NCBI GenBank assembly: GCA_963789785.1
Contig: CAWBNC010000031.1
Span: forward strand, 1 to 64,000
Reading direction: 5' to 3'
DNA length: 64,000 nt
Source of the DNA: JAEULH01 sp963789785
GTDB taxonomy: Bacteria; Pseudomonadota; Alphaproteobacteria; Rhodospirillales; Defluviicoccaceae
Shown here: one piece after another, positions 17,334 to 27,580 of the stretch
How the letters are laid out: each line of letters starts with the position of its first letter
Numbering within the stretch: the first letter of the stretch is position 1
The notes under the pieces: model-generated
What the model was told of the DNA's origin: nothing
The model's input: the letters and a program-made list of their open reading frames with translations, nothing else
Database searches by the model: none
Translations under genes and position numbers: made by a program

Positions 17334-18232
17334 TTAGAGCGACTTCATAGGCACGCGACCTGCTGCTTTCGCCCTGCGGGAGATAGACGGCGATGGGCTG
17401 CCACCGCGGTCCGGTTGCGAGGCGGACGACTTCGATCATCACCATCAAACTGAACAGGTCGGCGTGGCGATGCGGCATTGCCGGTATGCAATGGCTAAAG
17501 AACGCTCGGTCGCCGCGACACTCGAGCGAGAGCCGCTCGCCGGGATTGAAGTAGCGGACACCCTGGATCAGGAGAGCGATTGCCTCGCCGAGCGTGCACT
17601 GTGGCGAAAGCAAACCGCCCAGGGGGAGCAGGCCGGTGATACCTGTTCGTCGACCGACGATAAGTCCGAGATCATCGATCCCCTGACTGTGGGCTGCAGC
17701 GTCAACGAAATACATGCCCTGTCGCAAGGGGAAAAGTGCCGAAGGATCCGCAAGCAAGTCGGGCGACAGGCGCGCGCCTTCCAGAAGCCGGCCGCAGGGA
17801 GCGCCCAATTCCTCCAGAAAGTCGACAAATGGTGCGAGAGCACCCGCTCGCGCGAGCGTGATCGCTTCTGCAGGCATAACTCGCCGACTTCCCTGTTCCC
17901 GCTGACCCTGTCGTTCGCCGCAGGCCACGGTGTGTCACGAAACCGCGAACAAAGGCTTTCGCAAGCTGCATGACCTTCTTCAGCATACTGTGGCACGAGA
18001 TGACAAGAAGGCACAAGAGAGCGACATTAAGAGCTAACCGTGGAACACTCGGATGCCGGCGCTGATGCTTCGCTCATTAGGTTGGTGCGGGATTCAGGCA
18101 AATTCCTCCCGCCGCTCGAAAGTCATGGCATGGCTATGCGTACCGGTACACGTGCGACCGCCAAGCCCCGGATGCCGGCAAGGCGGGTGTTTATTGAACA
18201 CAATAGCAAGTGTCCTGAAGGAGATAAAACCC

Positions 18233-18859
18233 ATGCTGCGCTCCAGAACTTTAAGCGACGTCGCCGGCAAGGTCGGAACGGTCCTGTTCATCTTCGGCGG
18301 CCTCGCGCTGATCCCGAACATGGGCTTCGTGCCTTCCGCGCAGGCGCAAAAGGCCGATGTGACGGGTGTCGGGGAGTCGGAAACCGTTGAGATGACCGCA
18401 ACGGTGCAATCGATCGACTACGCCAAGCGGACCGTGACGCTTGTCGGTCCGCAGGGCGCGACGAAGACGATGAAGGTCGGCAGCGAAGTGCGGAATTTTG
18501 ACCAGATCCAGCCGGGCGACTCGCTCGTTGTCCGCTACCGCGAGGCGGCGGTCTATACCATTGCGCCTCCGGGCGCCAAGGTGCCGAAAGACACGACGGC
18601 CGCAGCGGCGGCGCGCGCGGCGCCGGGCGAAATGCCGGCTGCCGGTGTGGCTGAGCGTGTGGTCATCACCGGCCTGGTGACCGGCGTCAATCCGGCCGCC
18701 AACACGATCTCGCTGGTCGATCCAAGCGGCGGGATGGTGCGGACCCTTGCGGTCAAGAACCCCGAGTATCAGAACAAGCTTCCCTTAATCAAAGTCGGCG
18801 ACACGATTACCGCGGTGATCACCGAGGCTGTGATCGCTGCCGTCCAGCCAGCGCAATGA
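18233..18859 (+). CDS. Secreted protein, paralogue A of a periplasmic pair
   Basis: The start at 18233 follows AAGGAG and gives a signal peptide ending PSAQAQ. The 208-residue product has two beta-rich repeats: TATVQSIDYAKRTVTLVGPQ with KVGSEVRNFDQIQPGDSLVV, and ITGLVTGVNPAANTISLVDP with IKVGDTITAV. This style is like DUF5666 or OB-fold-like secreted proteins, but no function is known to me. A paralogue with the same layout lies at 25982-26620, on the other side of the proline locus. The longer upstream frame lacks a ribosome site. Confidence 0.75.
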   Translation: MLRSRTLSDVAGKVGTVLFIFGGLALIPNMGFVPSAQAQKADVTGVGESETVEMTATVQSIDYAKRTVTLVGPQGATKTMKVGSEVRNFDQIQPGDSLVVRYREAAVYTIAPPGAKVPKDTTAAAAARAAPGEMPAAGVAERVVITGLVTGVNPAANTISLVDPSGGMVRTLAVKNPEYQNKLPLIKVGDTITAVITEAVIAAVQPAQ

Positions 18860-19160
18860 CACGCGCCGGGATCATCTGATCCGCAGGAAGGCCGGGAGGC
18901 TTGTCGATGCGCAGGCATTCCGACCTTCCTGCACGCGCTTACATTCGGCCCGCTCTGGCTGGTCATGATCGCCGCATGACCGCCTGCCTGGGCAGCGCCC
19001 GCGCAGGCGGATTGTTCGTACGCAAATTGGGACGGCCTGATCTCGCAAGGCGGCCGCGGGATGGGCGGCGACTGCTTGATGACACAGCGACGGCGCTCGG
19101 TATCCTGCCGGAATATTTCCCATTCGACGTACCCACCGCAGCTTCACCTGGAGAAACACG

Positions 19161-19901
19161 ATGTTTGTGCAAAAATTGAACCGGGAAATGGAACAACGCT
19201 TGCTGGCCGTCTTCGTACTCGCAGGTATGATGCTCAACGGATGCACCAGCGTCGAGGTGACCCCGGAAGCCGGCGCGGCCGAAACATTGGCGCAGCCGAG
19301 CCGAGTGCTGGTCTATGACTTCGCCGTCACACCTCAGGAGATTCAGCTCGATCCGGTCGGCGCCGAGATCGCGCAGAAGATCGACGGAACGGCGAAAAGC
19401 GCACAGGAGCAGAAGATCAGCCACGCCGTTGCCAGAGCACTCGCCAAACATCTCGTCTCCACCATTCAGGGAATGGGCCTTCCGGCGGAACGGGCGTCCA
19501 CGCCGCCGTCACCTACGGGCACCGAGGTGCTGATCAGGGGACAACTGGTCTCTATCGACCAGGGCAATGAGGCCGAGCGGATGATCATCGGCCTCGGCGC
19601 CGGGCGCAGCGACGTCGAAGCGCACGCGCAGATCTACGAGACGATCGCCGGTCAGCGCATTGCGATCGAAAGCATGAGCGGTACGGCCAAGAGCGCGATC
19701 ACCCCAGGCGCGGCGGAAACGATGGGCGTCGGCGCGCTAGCGGGCCACCTGGTGGTGTCCACGGCGGTCACCGCCGGCGTTCAAGTCGCCAATGAGGATC
19801 TCAGCGCGAACGTCGATGCCGAAGCGGGCCATCTCGGCGACAAACTCGCCGAGAGCCTGAAGGCGTTGTTCGTTAAGAAGGGGTGGATCGGCGGGCGCTG
19901 A
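19161..19901 (+). CDS. DUF4410-type outer lipoprotein
   Basis: The 246-residue protein starts at ATG 19161 after GGAG (an internal ATG at 19188 is also possible). It has a hydrophobic stretch ending in the lipobox LNGC, so Cys would be lipidated after cleavage. The mature part (RVLVYDFAVTPQEI, then AVARALAKHLVSTIQGMGL, then RGQLVSIDQGNEAERMIIG) is typical of DUF4410 lipoproteins, whose role is unknown. It follows paralogue A in the same direction and could share regulation with it. Confidence 0.82.
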   Translation: MFVQKLNREMEQRLLAVFVLAGMMLNGCTSVEVTPEAGAAETLAQPSRVLVYDFAVTPQEIQLDPVGAEIAQKIDGTAKSAQEQKISHAVARALAKHLVSTIQGMGLPAERASTPPSPTGTEVLIRGQLVSIDQGNEAERMIIGLGAGRSDVEAHAQIYETIAGQRIAIESMSGTAKSAITPGAAETMGVGALAGHLVVSTAVTAGVQVANEDLSANVDAEAGHLGDKLAESLKALFVKKGWIGGR

Positions 19902-20071
19902 TCGAGGGATTGTTGATCTTTTTCTCCGATCCTTGGAGCGCCAGGACGCCGCACCACTCGCGGAAGGCTGCATGCCCGAGATTTCCTCGTCAAATAGGAG
20001 CGATTGACTACGAAAAGCATGCGCCGCCGCCGGGCGACGTGATAGAGTCCACAAATGGAGGCTGCTGAACC

Positions 20072-20182
20072 ATGCATACGAGCCTGACCCTCGCCACGTG
20101 GCTTTGGCTGCTGGTGCCGATGCTCACCGTCGTGGCGCTGTCGATCGTCACCTACGTCGGCGCCGCCATCAGACGCCGGTAG
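20072..20182 (+). CDS. 36-residue single-span membrane peptide upstream of putP
   Basis: ATG 20072 is preceded by GGAGG (20057-20061). The peptide is MHTSLTLATWLWLLVPMLTV, continuing to the tail GAAIRRR before TAG 20180-20182. It is one hydrophobic helix with a positively charged C-terminal end, the pattern of a small inner-membrane protein. It lies 112 bases before putP in the same direction. It is too short for usual gene callers. A role as a small partner of the symporter is plausible from position only. Confidence 0.55.
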   Translation: MHTSLTLATWLWLLVPMLTVVALSIVTYVGAAIRRR

Positions 20183-20294
20183 GGCGCCGCTAGGGGCTCG
20201 CACCCGAATAATTTTCGCCAAAGAGCCAGCGCCTCCGCAGCAAGCCCGGTGAAGCGGTCACAACAATGACCGGGCGGGAGTGGGAGGTATTCTT

Positions 20295-21783
20295 ATGAGC
20301 ACTGCGGCGATCGTTGCCTTTGCCATCTATCTGGTGGCGATGCTGGGCATAGGCCTGATCTGCTATTTCCTGACCAAGAACCTCGCCGACTACATCCTTG
20401 GCGGTCGCGGTCTGGCGCCGCCGGTGGCGGCCTTGTCCGCCGGCGCCTCGGACATGAGCGGCTGGCTGCTTCTCGGCCTGCCCGGCGCCGTCTACGCCGA
20501 CGGAATGAACCAGATCTGGATCGGCATCGGCCTCGTCATCGGCGCTTACCTCAACTGGCAGTTTGTCGCCGAGCGGTTGCGGATCTACACCGAGGTGGCG
20601 AAGAACTCGCTCACCATACCTGACTACCTCGACAACCGCTTTGCCGACAGCACGCGCATCCTCAGGGTCATCTCCGCGGTCGTCATCCTTCTCTTCTTTA
20701 CCTTCTATGTGTCCGCGGGGCTTGTCGCGGGCGGCGTCCTGTTCAAGGAAACCTTCGGGCTGAGCTACGGTCTCGCTTTGTGGATCGGCGCCGGCGTCAT
20801 TGTCTCCTATACCTTCCTCGGCGGCTTCCTCGCCGTCTGCTGGACCGACTTCTTCCAGGGAACGATGATGTTCATCGCCCTGATCATCGTTCCCGTCGTC
20901 GCCATCGGCCACCTCGGCGGCTGGGGCGAGACCACGGCCGCGGTCGGCGCCATCGATCCGACCTTTAACGATGTCTTCAAGGGGATGACCACGCTCGGCA
21001 TCATTTCGCTGATGGGCTGGGGGCTGGGCTACTTCGGCCAGCCGCATATCCTCGTCCGGTTCATGGCCGTGCGCCTGCCGCGCGACGTGCCGCTGGCGCG
21101 CCTGATCAACATCGTCTGGATGGTGTGCGGGCTCTACGGCTCGGTGTTCGTCGGCTATACCGGCATCGCCTACTTCTCCGCCGAGCCGTTGGGCAACCCG
21201 GAGACCGTGTTCATCCAATTCTGCCAGATCCTGTTCAACCCGTGGGTCTCCGGCTTCCTGCTCGCGGCGATCCTGGCCGCGGTAATGAGCACGATCGACT
21301 CCCAGCTTCTCGTATGTTCAAGCGCGCTGACGGAGGACATCTACCGCCCGTTCATCCGCCGCAACGCCAGCGACAAGGAACTGGTTTTCGTCGGCCGCCT
21401 CTGTGTCGTGGGGATCGCCATTATCGCGGCGACTTCTGGCGTCCGATCCGGAAAGCCGTGTGCTCGGGCTGGTCAGCTACGCCTGGGCCGGCTTCGGAGC
21501 CGCTTTCGGGCCTGTGATCCTGCTGTCGCTGTTCTGGCGGCGGATGAACCGGTACGGCGCGGCCGCCGGGCTGATCGTCGGCGCGGTCACGGTCGTCGTC
21601 TGGAAACAGCTCGATGGCGGTATATTTGAAATCTATGAGATCATTCCGGGCTTCATTTTCTGCGCGCTGGCCGTTATCGGAGTCAGCCTCGCCACCGCCG
21701 AGCCGAATGTCGAAATCGTTGCCGACTTCGACCGGACGGCAGATGCCAAAGCCTCAGGCATCCTGCATGCCGCCGCCGAATAG
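20295..21783 (+). CDS. putP: Sodium/proline symporter PutP (one-base frameshift)
   Basis: Start ATG 20295 follows GGGAGTGGGAGG. The SSS-family symporter has about 13 membrane spans; landmarks are LAPPVAALSAGASDMSGWLL and AILAAVMSTIDSQLLVCSS, both characteristic of proline symporters. At about 21435 the frame shifts by one extra T: IIAAT continues in the other frame as LASDPESRVLGLVSYAWAG, then PVILLSLFWRRMNRYGAAAG to the stop at 21783. Because putA, directly downstream, also has a one-base shift and essential genes here do too, a sequence error is likelier than gene death. It imports proline for PutA. Confidence 0.9.
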
Positions 21784-21819
21784 CGGGGGCAACGCAACAA
21801 GCGGGTTGGCGGAGCCGGG

Positions 21820-24800
21820 ATGACGTTTGTCTTCGCCACCCCGCCCGATAGCGTCGGAGCGCGGCGGGACGCGATCCGGGCGCACCATCGCGTCGACGAA
21901 ACCGCGAGCGTGGACGCGATCTTGGATCGGCTCGATCAGTCCGGAGATCCGTCCGAGGGAACCCGGGGCCGGATTCAGGACCGGGCGCGCCATCTCGTCG
22001 AGGCAGTGCGTCAGGAGCGGCGCGGCAAAGGCGGGCTCGACGCCTTCCTCCACGAATACGGCCTGTCGTCGCAGGAGGGCGTGCTCCTGATGTGCATCGC
22101 CGAGGCGCTTCTGCGGGTGCCCGACGATCTGACCCAGGAACGGCTGATCCGCGACAAGATGTCGGCGGCGGACTGGGATCGCCATCTCGGCCGCAGCAGC
22201 TCGCTGTTCGTCAACGCCTCGACCTGGGCGCTGATGCTCACCGGCCGCGTGGTCCGCCTGCACGACGCCGCCGGCCAGACGCCAGGGGCCGCCATGGGCC
22301 GCCTCGTCGCCCGGCTCGGCGAGCCCGTGGTGCGCGAGGCCGTCAATCAGGCGATGCGCATCCTCGGCCGCCAGTTCGTCATGGGCCGGACCATCGACAA
22401 CGCGATCGAGCGGGCGAAGCCGCTGGAAAAGCGCGGCTATCGCTACTCCTATGACATGCTTGGCGAGGCGGCGCGAACCATGGCCGACGCCGAGCGCTAC
22501 TTCCAGTCCTACGCCAACGCCATCGCCTCGATCGGCGCCGCGGCCAAGGATCGCGACGTAATTTCCGGGCCGGGAATTTCGGTCAAGCTGTCGGCGCTGC
22601 ATCCGCGTTACGAGGTGGCGCAGGCCGGGCGGGTGATGGCGGAGGTCGTGCCGCGGTTGCGGGAACTGGCGCAGGCGGCCGCGGCGGCGGACATCGCGCT
22701 CAACATCGATGCGGAGGAGGCCGATCGCCTCGACCTGTCGCTCGATGTCATTGCCGCGCTGGCGGCCGACCGGTCTTTGGAAGGCTGGGGCGGGCTCGGT
22801 GTCGTCGTCCAGACGTACCAGAAGAACGCGCCATACGTCATTGACTGGCTGGCTGAGACCGCGCGCCAGGCCAGGCGCCGGCTGATGGTCCGGCTGGTCA
22901 AGGGCGCCTACTGGGATGCGGAGATCAAGCATGCCCAGGAGCTCGGCTTGCCGGGTTACCCGGTGTTCACCCGCAAGGCCTCGACGGATGTGTCCTACCT
23001 CGCCTGCGCGCGAATGCTGCTTGCCGCGCCGGACGCCTTCTACCCCCAGTTCGCGACCCACAACGCCCATTCGATCGCCTCGGTGCTCGAGTACGCCGGC
23101 GATCGTCGGGATTACGAGTTCCAGCGGCTGCACGGCATGGGCGAGAGCCTTTACGAGCAGCTCATCGAGAAGGACAAGGTCGGGGTCGGCTGTCGGATCT
23201 ACGCACCGGTCGGTCAGCACGAGGACCTTCTCGCCTACCTCGTCCGGCGCCTGCTCGAAAACGGCGCCAACAGCTCCTTCGTCAACCGGATTCAGGACGA
23301 CCGGCTGCCCATCGACGAGATCATCGCCGATCCGGCGGCCCGGGTGCGCGGTCTCGCGCACGTGCCGCATCCGCGCATTCCCGAGCCGCGGGCGATGTTT
23401 CTGCCGGAGCGGCTCAACTCCGCCGGCATCGATCTCGCCGACCGGTCGCGGCTTGCGGCTCTGGGCGCGGAAATGGCCGCTGCCGCCGGCGGGCCATGGA
23501 CGGCCGCGCCGGTGATCGGCGGGCGGGAGCACGCCGCCAGCGGCCGCGCCGTGGTTTCGCCCTCGGACGCGGCGCGAACCGTGGGCCATGTCGCCGAGGC
23601 GACGCCGGATGACGTCGCCAGGGCGCTGACAATCGCCGCGGGCGCGGCGCCGCGGTGGGCGGCGACGCCGGTCGAGGAGCGCGCCGCATGCCTCGATCGC
23701 GCCGCCGACCGGCTCGAGCAGGAGATGCCGGCGCTGATGGCGATGTGCATCGTCGAGGCCGGCAAGACCATCGCCGATGCCGTCGCCGAGGTGCGCGAGG
23801 CGGTCGATTTCTGCCGCTACTATGCGGCCCGGGCGCGCGCCGACCTGGGGCGGCCGCTGGCGCTCCCGGTCGGCGGCAACGGCGTTCGCGCGGTGACGCT
23901 GGGTGGCGGCGGGATTTTCGCCTGCATCAGCCCGTGGAACTTCCCGCTCGCCATTTTCACCGGCCAGGTGACGGCGGCGCTCGTCGCCGGCAACGCGGTC
24001 ATCGCCAAGCCCGCCGAGCAGACGCCGCTGGTCGCCGCCCAGGCCGTTCGCATCCTCCACGCAGCCGGGATCCCAGGCGACGTTCTGCACCTGCTGCCGG
24101 GCGATGGCGCGGGGGTCGGCGCGCCGCTGGTCGCCGATCCGCGGATCACGGGGGTCGCCTTTACCGGCTCGACCGAAGTCGCCTGGCAGATCAACCGCGC
24201 GCTTGCCCGGCGGGACGGCCCACCGGCGTCCGCTGATCGCCGAGACCGGCGGTCAGAACGCCATGATCGTCGACTCGACGGCCCTGCCCGAGCAGGTCAC
24301 CCGCGACGCCATCATCTCCGCGTTCCAGAGCGCCGGCCAGCGCTGCTCGGCGCTCCGCGTGCTGTTCGTCCAGGAGGATATCGCCGACGGCCTGCTGACC
24401 ATGCTGGCCGGGGCCATGGACCAGCTCGTCGTCGACGATCCGGCGCTGCTGTCGACGGACATCGGCCCGGTCATCGATGCCGACGCCCGCGACATGCTCA
24501 ACGGGCACGTCAAGCGGATGGAGCAGGAAGCCCGGATCCTCAGGCGCGCCCCGCTGGGGCCGAATACCGGAAACGGGACCTTCTTCGCCCCGACGCTGGT
24601 CGAGATCGACCGGCTGTCGCGACTGCAGCGGGAGGTCTTCGGCCCGGTGCTGCACGTGATCCGCTACCGCGCCGATCGCCTGGACGATGTCGTCGGCGCG
24701 ATCAACGATACCGGCTATGGCCTGACGCTCGGCGTGCAGACACGCATCGACCAGACCTGGCGCAAGATCTTCGGCCGCACCCACGTCGGCAACACCTACG

Positions 24801-25717
24801 TCAACCGCAACCAGATCGGCGCCATGGTCGGCGTTCAGCCGTTCGGCGGCCAAGGCCTCTCCGGCACGGGACCAAAGGCCGGCGGGCCAATGTACCTTCG
24901 GCGCTTCTCGACGTACGGACCAGCGGGTGACGACGGCGGCGCGGCTTCCACAATAGATCCAGATGCCGCCGATGCGCCGCGCTTCGCCCGCGCCGGTCTG
25001 CAGACGGCGGTGCAGACGGCCGGCGAAGGGGGCCGGGCGTGGGCGGCGATGGCGGCCGACGCGCGCGCGGACTGTCTGGAGCGGGCGGCGGATCGTGTGG
25101 CGGCGACAGGGGCGGGGGGAGAAGAAGCGGGACGTTATCTGCGCTTTTATGCGGCGCAGCTTCGCGCCGAGTTCGCCGATCCGGAGTTGCTGCCGGGACC
25201 GACCGGCGAGCGCAACGAGATCCGGTATGCGCCGCGCGGCGTGATTGCCTGCCTGTGCGCGGACACCGGGAGAACTGCTGCGTTCATCGCCCAGATCGGC
25301 GCCGCGCTGGCGGCCGGCAATGGTGTCGTCGCCTGGCATCCGGACCCGGAAAACGCGTCGGCGGCTGTTGGCGCTCTGCACGTTTGCGGTGTGCCCGAAG
25401 CCGCACTCGTTCTGCTTCCTGGCGGGGAAGATGGCGGAGTTGAAGACCTGCTGGCCGTGCCTCAGCTGGCCGGCGTCGCTTACGCCGGTCCTGCGGCGCT
25501 TGTGCCGGTGCTCAACCGCGCGCTGGCTTCGCGCGACGGGCCGATCGTTCCGTTGATCGTCTATGCCGAGGGGCCGGGTGAAATTTTCGGCGGCGGCGCG
25601 CCGCCCGCGGGGTGCGCCCACTATCTCGGCCGCTTCGTCCACGAACGGACTCTGTGTGTCGACACCACCGCATCGGGCGGCAACGCGTCGTTGCTATCTC
25701 TCGGCGAAGAAGCCTAA
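21820..25717 (+). CDS. putA: Bifunctional proline dehydrogenase/P5C dehydrogenase PutA (one-base frameshift)
   Basis: About 1298 residues when rebuilt across an indel near 24225. The N-terminal half is the FAD proline dehydrogenase (SVKLSALHPRYEVAQ; RLVKGAYWDAEIKHAQ; FATHNAHSIASVLEYA). The C-terminal half is the aldehyde dehydrogenase (ISPWNFPLAIFTGQVTAAL; IAETGGQNAMIVDS; catalytic Cys in SAGQRCSALRV; Glu in the ETGG motif), followed by the long C-terminal domain of the large PutA class. It converts proline to glutamate with substrate channelling at the membrane. No N-terminal ribbon-helix-helix domain is visible, so it is not a self-regulating PutA. It sits 36 bases after putP, probably one operon. 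Confidence 0.92.
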
Positions 25718-25721
25718 CTAA

Positions 25722-25916
25722 CCTGTTCCGATCCTTAAGGAGCAACAAGGCAGCCTGACCATCTATGTCCAGCCGGAATACCCCGGCGGCGACAGGGAGA
25801 GCAATTGCCTGCCGGCGCCCGAAGGCCAATACTCGCTCTACATCCGGGCCTATTGGCCGCATGAGTCGATCGTGAACGGCAGCTGGGTCCCGCCGACCGT
25901 TGAAGCGGCCGGGTGA
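25722..25916 (+). pseudogene. C-terminal remnant of a DUF1254/DUF1214 protein
   Basis: Directly after putA one frame reads GSLTIYVQPEYPGGDRESN, then LPAPEGQYSLYIRAYWPHES and a stop at 25914-25916. Such text is the characteristic end of DUF1214 (DUF1254-associated) proteins. An in-frame TAA at 25719 and the putA end cut it off upstream, so only about 60 codons remain. It is a relic. Confidence 0.65.
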
Positions 25917-25981
25917 ACCAACTCAGGGAGGTTGGGCCTCGCTTAGACGTAAAGGTGCATCTCGAACCTGGAGGGGAGATC

Positions 25982-26620
25982 ATGATGACAAGCTTCAAGA
26001 CCCGGCTCGGCCGGACGGTCGTGCGCCTCGCGGGCCCGTCCGTCGCGTGCATGGTCGTCGCGGCGCTGACGGCAATGCTTGCGCTGTCATCGCCGGCGCG
26101 GGCGCAGGATGGAGCCGCCATCGGCGGCGTCGGCGACAGCGCGGTGAGCAGCATGCGGGCGATGGTCAAGGACATCGACGTCGCCGCCCGCACCGCGACG
26201 CTGGTCGGCCCGCAGGGTGAGACGATGACCGTCAAGGTTGGCGATCAGGTTCGAAATCTCGACCAGGTCAAACCCGGCGATACGGTGGTCGTCCGCTATT
26301 ACGACTCCGTCGTTTATGTGCTCGCACCAGCGGGGCAGAAGGCGCCGGAAGACATGAGCGCCGTAGCCACGGCGCGCGCGGCGCCGGGAGAGCTACCCGG
26401 CGCGGCGGTGGCGCAGAAGATCATCGTTAGCGGTTTGGTGGTGGGCGTCGATCCATCCGCACATACCATTTCGCTCGTGGATCCGTCCGGCGGCAAAGTC
26501 CGCAGGCTGACTGTAAAGGACAAGGAGAACCAAAATATGCTGAGCATGGTAAGCATCGGCGACTCCGTCACTGCGTACCTCACCGAGGCTGTCGCCATCG
26601 CGGTCGAACCGGTGAAGTAG
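25982..26620 (+). CDS. Secreted protein, paralogue B of a periplasmic pair
   Basis: ATG 25982 follows GGAGGGGAG. The 212-residue product has a signal peptide ending SSPARAQ and two repeats matching paralogue A at 18233: MVKDIDVAARTATLVGPQ with KVGDQVRNLDQVKPGDTVVV, and VSGLVVGVDPSAHTISLVDP with VSIGDSVTAYLTEAV. The shared central segment ARAAPGE(M/L)P also occurs in both. They arose by duplication. Function unknown; a periplasmic beta-domain protein is likely. Confidence 0.75.
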   Translation: MMTSFKTRLGRTVVRLAGPSVACMVVAALTAMLALSSPARAQDGAAIGGVGDSAVSSMRAMVKDIDVAARTATLVGPQGETMTVKVGDQVRNLDQVKPGDTVVVRYYDSVVYVLAPAGQKAPEDMSAVATARAAPGELPGAAVAQKIIVSGLVVGVDPSAHTISLVDPSGGKVRRLTVKDKENQNMLSMVSIGDSVTAYLTEAVAIAVEPVK

Positions 26621-26735
26621 CGTCCTCCAGTCCTCCGGCTCCGGCTCCGGCAACAAGTGGGATGCGTTAGCACATCCTTCACGAGGCCCGGCGCAAACTT
26701 GATGCGGGCCCTGGCTGGACGGGAGCGGCGGTTCG

Positions 26736-27317
26736 GTGCGTGTACTGCAAGTCGAGAGCAACCGGGACGCAGCGGGTGTGGTCGAGCGATTGATCACCGC
26801 CGGCGGCGCGACCTGCGAGACGGTGGCGTCCGGTCGGATGGCCCTGGAACGCACTCTGGTTGAGAAATACGACCTGATCCTGTCATCCTTCGCTCTGCCG
26901 GATCAGACGGGGGCTGAACTGCTTGCCAATCTCGATGCTGCCGGTATTCGCGCCACGGTCCTGCTTCGTATGCGCAATCAGCCGGTCGCGGAGGCGTATG
27001 CAGAGGTGCTGCAGCGACTTGCGCGTTCGACCGAAAGCAGGGACGACGGCGCGGAGCCGGCCGCACCGACGAACAATTTCGAGCGCGACAGCGTCCGACA
27101 CAAGATCCTCAAGGCTGGCCAAATCGTTTACCGCAACGCCCGCTGCGTCATGGACTGCACCATCTTGAACATTTCGGCCTCGGGCGCGTGCATCCAGCCC
27201 GCCGATGCATTTACGGATCCCGGACCGGTAACGCTCAAGATCAATAATGGGCCAAGCCGACGCTGCGAGATCCGCTGGAACAAGGGCGGCAAGCTCGGCG
27301 TCCGCTTCATCCAGTAG
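26736..27317 (+). CDS. Atypical receiver-PilZ protein (c-di-GMP effector)
   Basis: The start is GTG 26736. Residues 1-95 are a response-regulator receiver fold, but the usual phospho-acceptor Asp is replaced: YDLILSSFALPDQTG has Ser51 where LLD is expected, and the N-terminal acidic pair is reduced to Glu7-Ser8. Residues 110-193 are a PilZ domain with the c-di-GMP signatures RDSVR (RxxxR) and NISASG (NxSxxG). It therefore probably senses c-di-GMP without phosphorylation control. It stands alone, with no kinase nearby. The output is unknown; PilZ proteins often act on motility or polysaccharide synthesis. Confidence 0.8.
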   Translation: MRVLQVESNRDAAGVVERLITAGGATCETVASGRMALERTLVEKYDLILSSFALPDQTGAELLANLDAAGIRATVLLRMRNQPVAEAYAEVLQRLARSTESRDDGAEPAAPTNNFERDSVRHKILKAGQIVYRNARCVMDCTILNISASGACIQPADAFTDPGPVTLKINNGPSRRCEIRWNKGGKLGVRFIQ

Positions 27318-27326
27318 GCACTGTTG

Positions 27327-27546
27327 TCATTTGCGCGAGGTCAGCAGGCGAGCTTGGCGGCCTTGCTCAGCGATGAGAGCGACGGCCTTTCGGTCGAAAG
27401 ACACAAAGATCTCGCCGCCCAGCCATCTGCCGTCATGGCGATGATCCCGTCCGCGAAGACGCCGCCGGCGTCGAGCGTGCCGAGACCCGCTTCGACCGCG
27501 GGACGGTTGACCACGACGTTGCGGGTATCGAGCAGACTACGGGCCG
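27327..27546 (-). pseudogene. C-terminal remnant of a PIN-domain toxin
   Basis: On the minus strand one frame reads VVNRPAVEAGLGTLDAGGVF, then ADGIIA; after a shift near 27425 it reads EIFVSFDRKAVALIAEQGRQ and ends soon after. The ...FADGII...FVSFDRKAV pattern is the C-terminal part of VapC-like PIN ribonucleases, whose last catalytic Asp lies in the FD pair. The N-terminal half and any antitoxin are absent. It lies between the receiver-PilZ gene and uppP, probably a relic. Confidence 0.5.
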
Positions 27547-27580
27547 ATGTCGGCTCGCCGGCAAGAAGCTAATTCTTCGC

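Larger units (their letters stand above)
15635..17877 (-). pseudogene. AraC-family regulator split by IS5-like and IS21 elements
   Basis: Removing the IS5-like element and one copy of its TTAG duplication restores a frame across the junction: YEVAL joins SVPCHRGADCWTVVFD. The rebuilt protein starts at ATG 17877 (MPAEAITLARAGALAPFVDF). It has the AraC-type N-terminal sensing domain and a C-terminal helix-turn-helix region (LNAVAESGGMSPRTLQRRL, then EARFEMAKRLLRNKDLKIVD). It breaks off at IAFELGD where the IS21 begins at 15634; the second helix-turn-helix half is missing. Extra frameshifts lie near 15913 and 15750. The gene is dead because of two insertions and a missing end. Its inducer is unknown. 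Confidence 0.8.

Noticed and set aside
21754..24090. 778-codon frame antisense to putA
   Set aside because: putA on the plus strand shows all catalytic motifs; the antisense frame has none.
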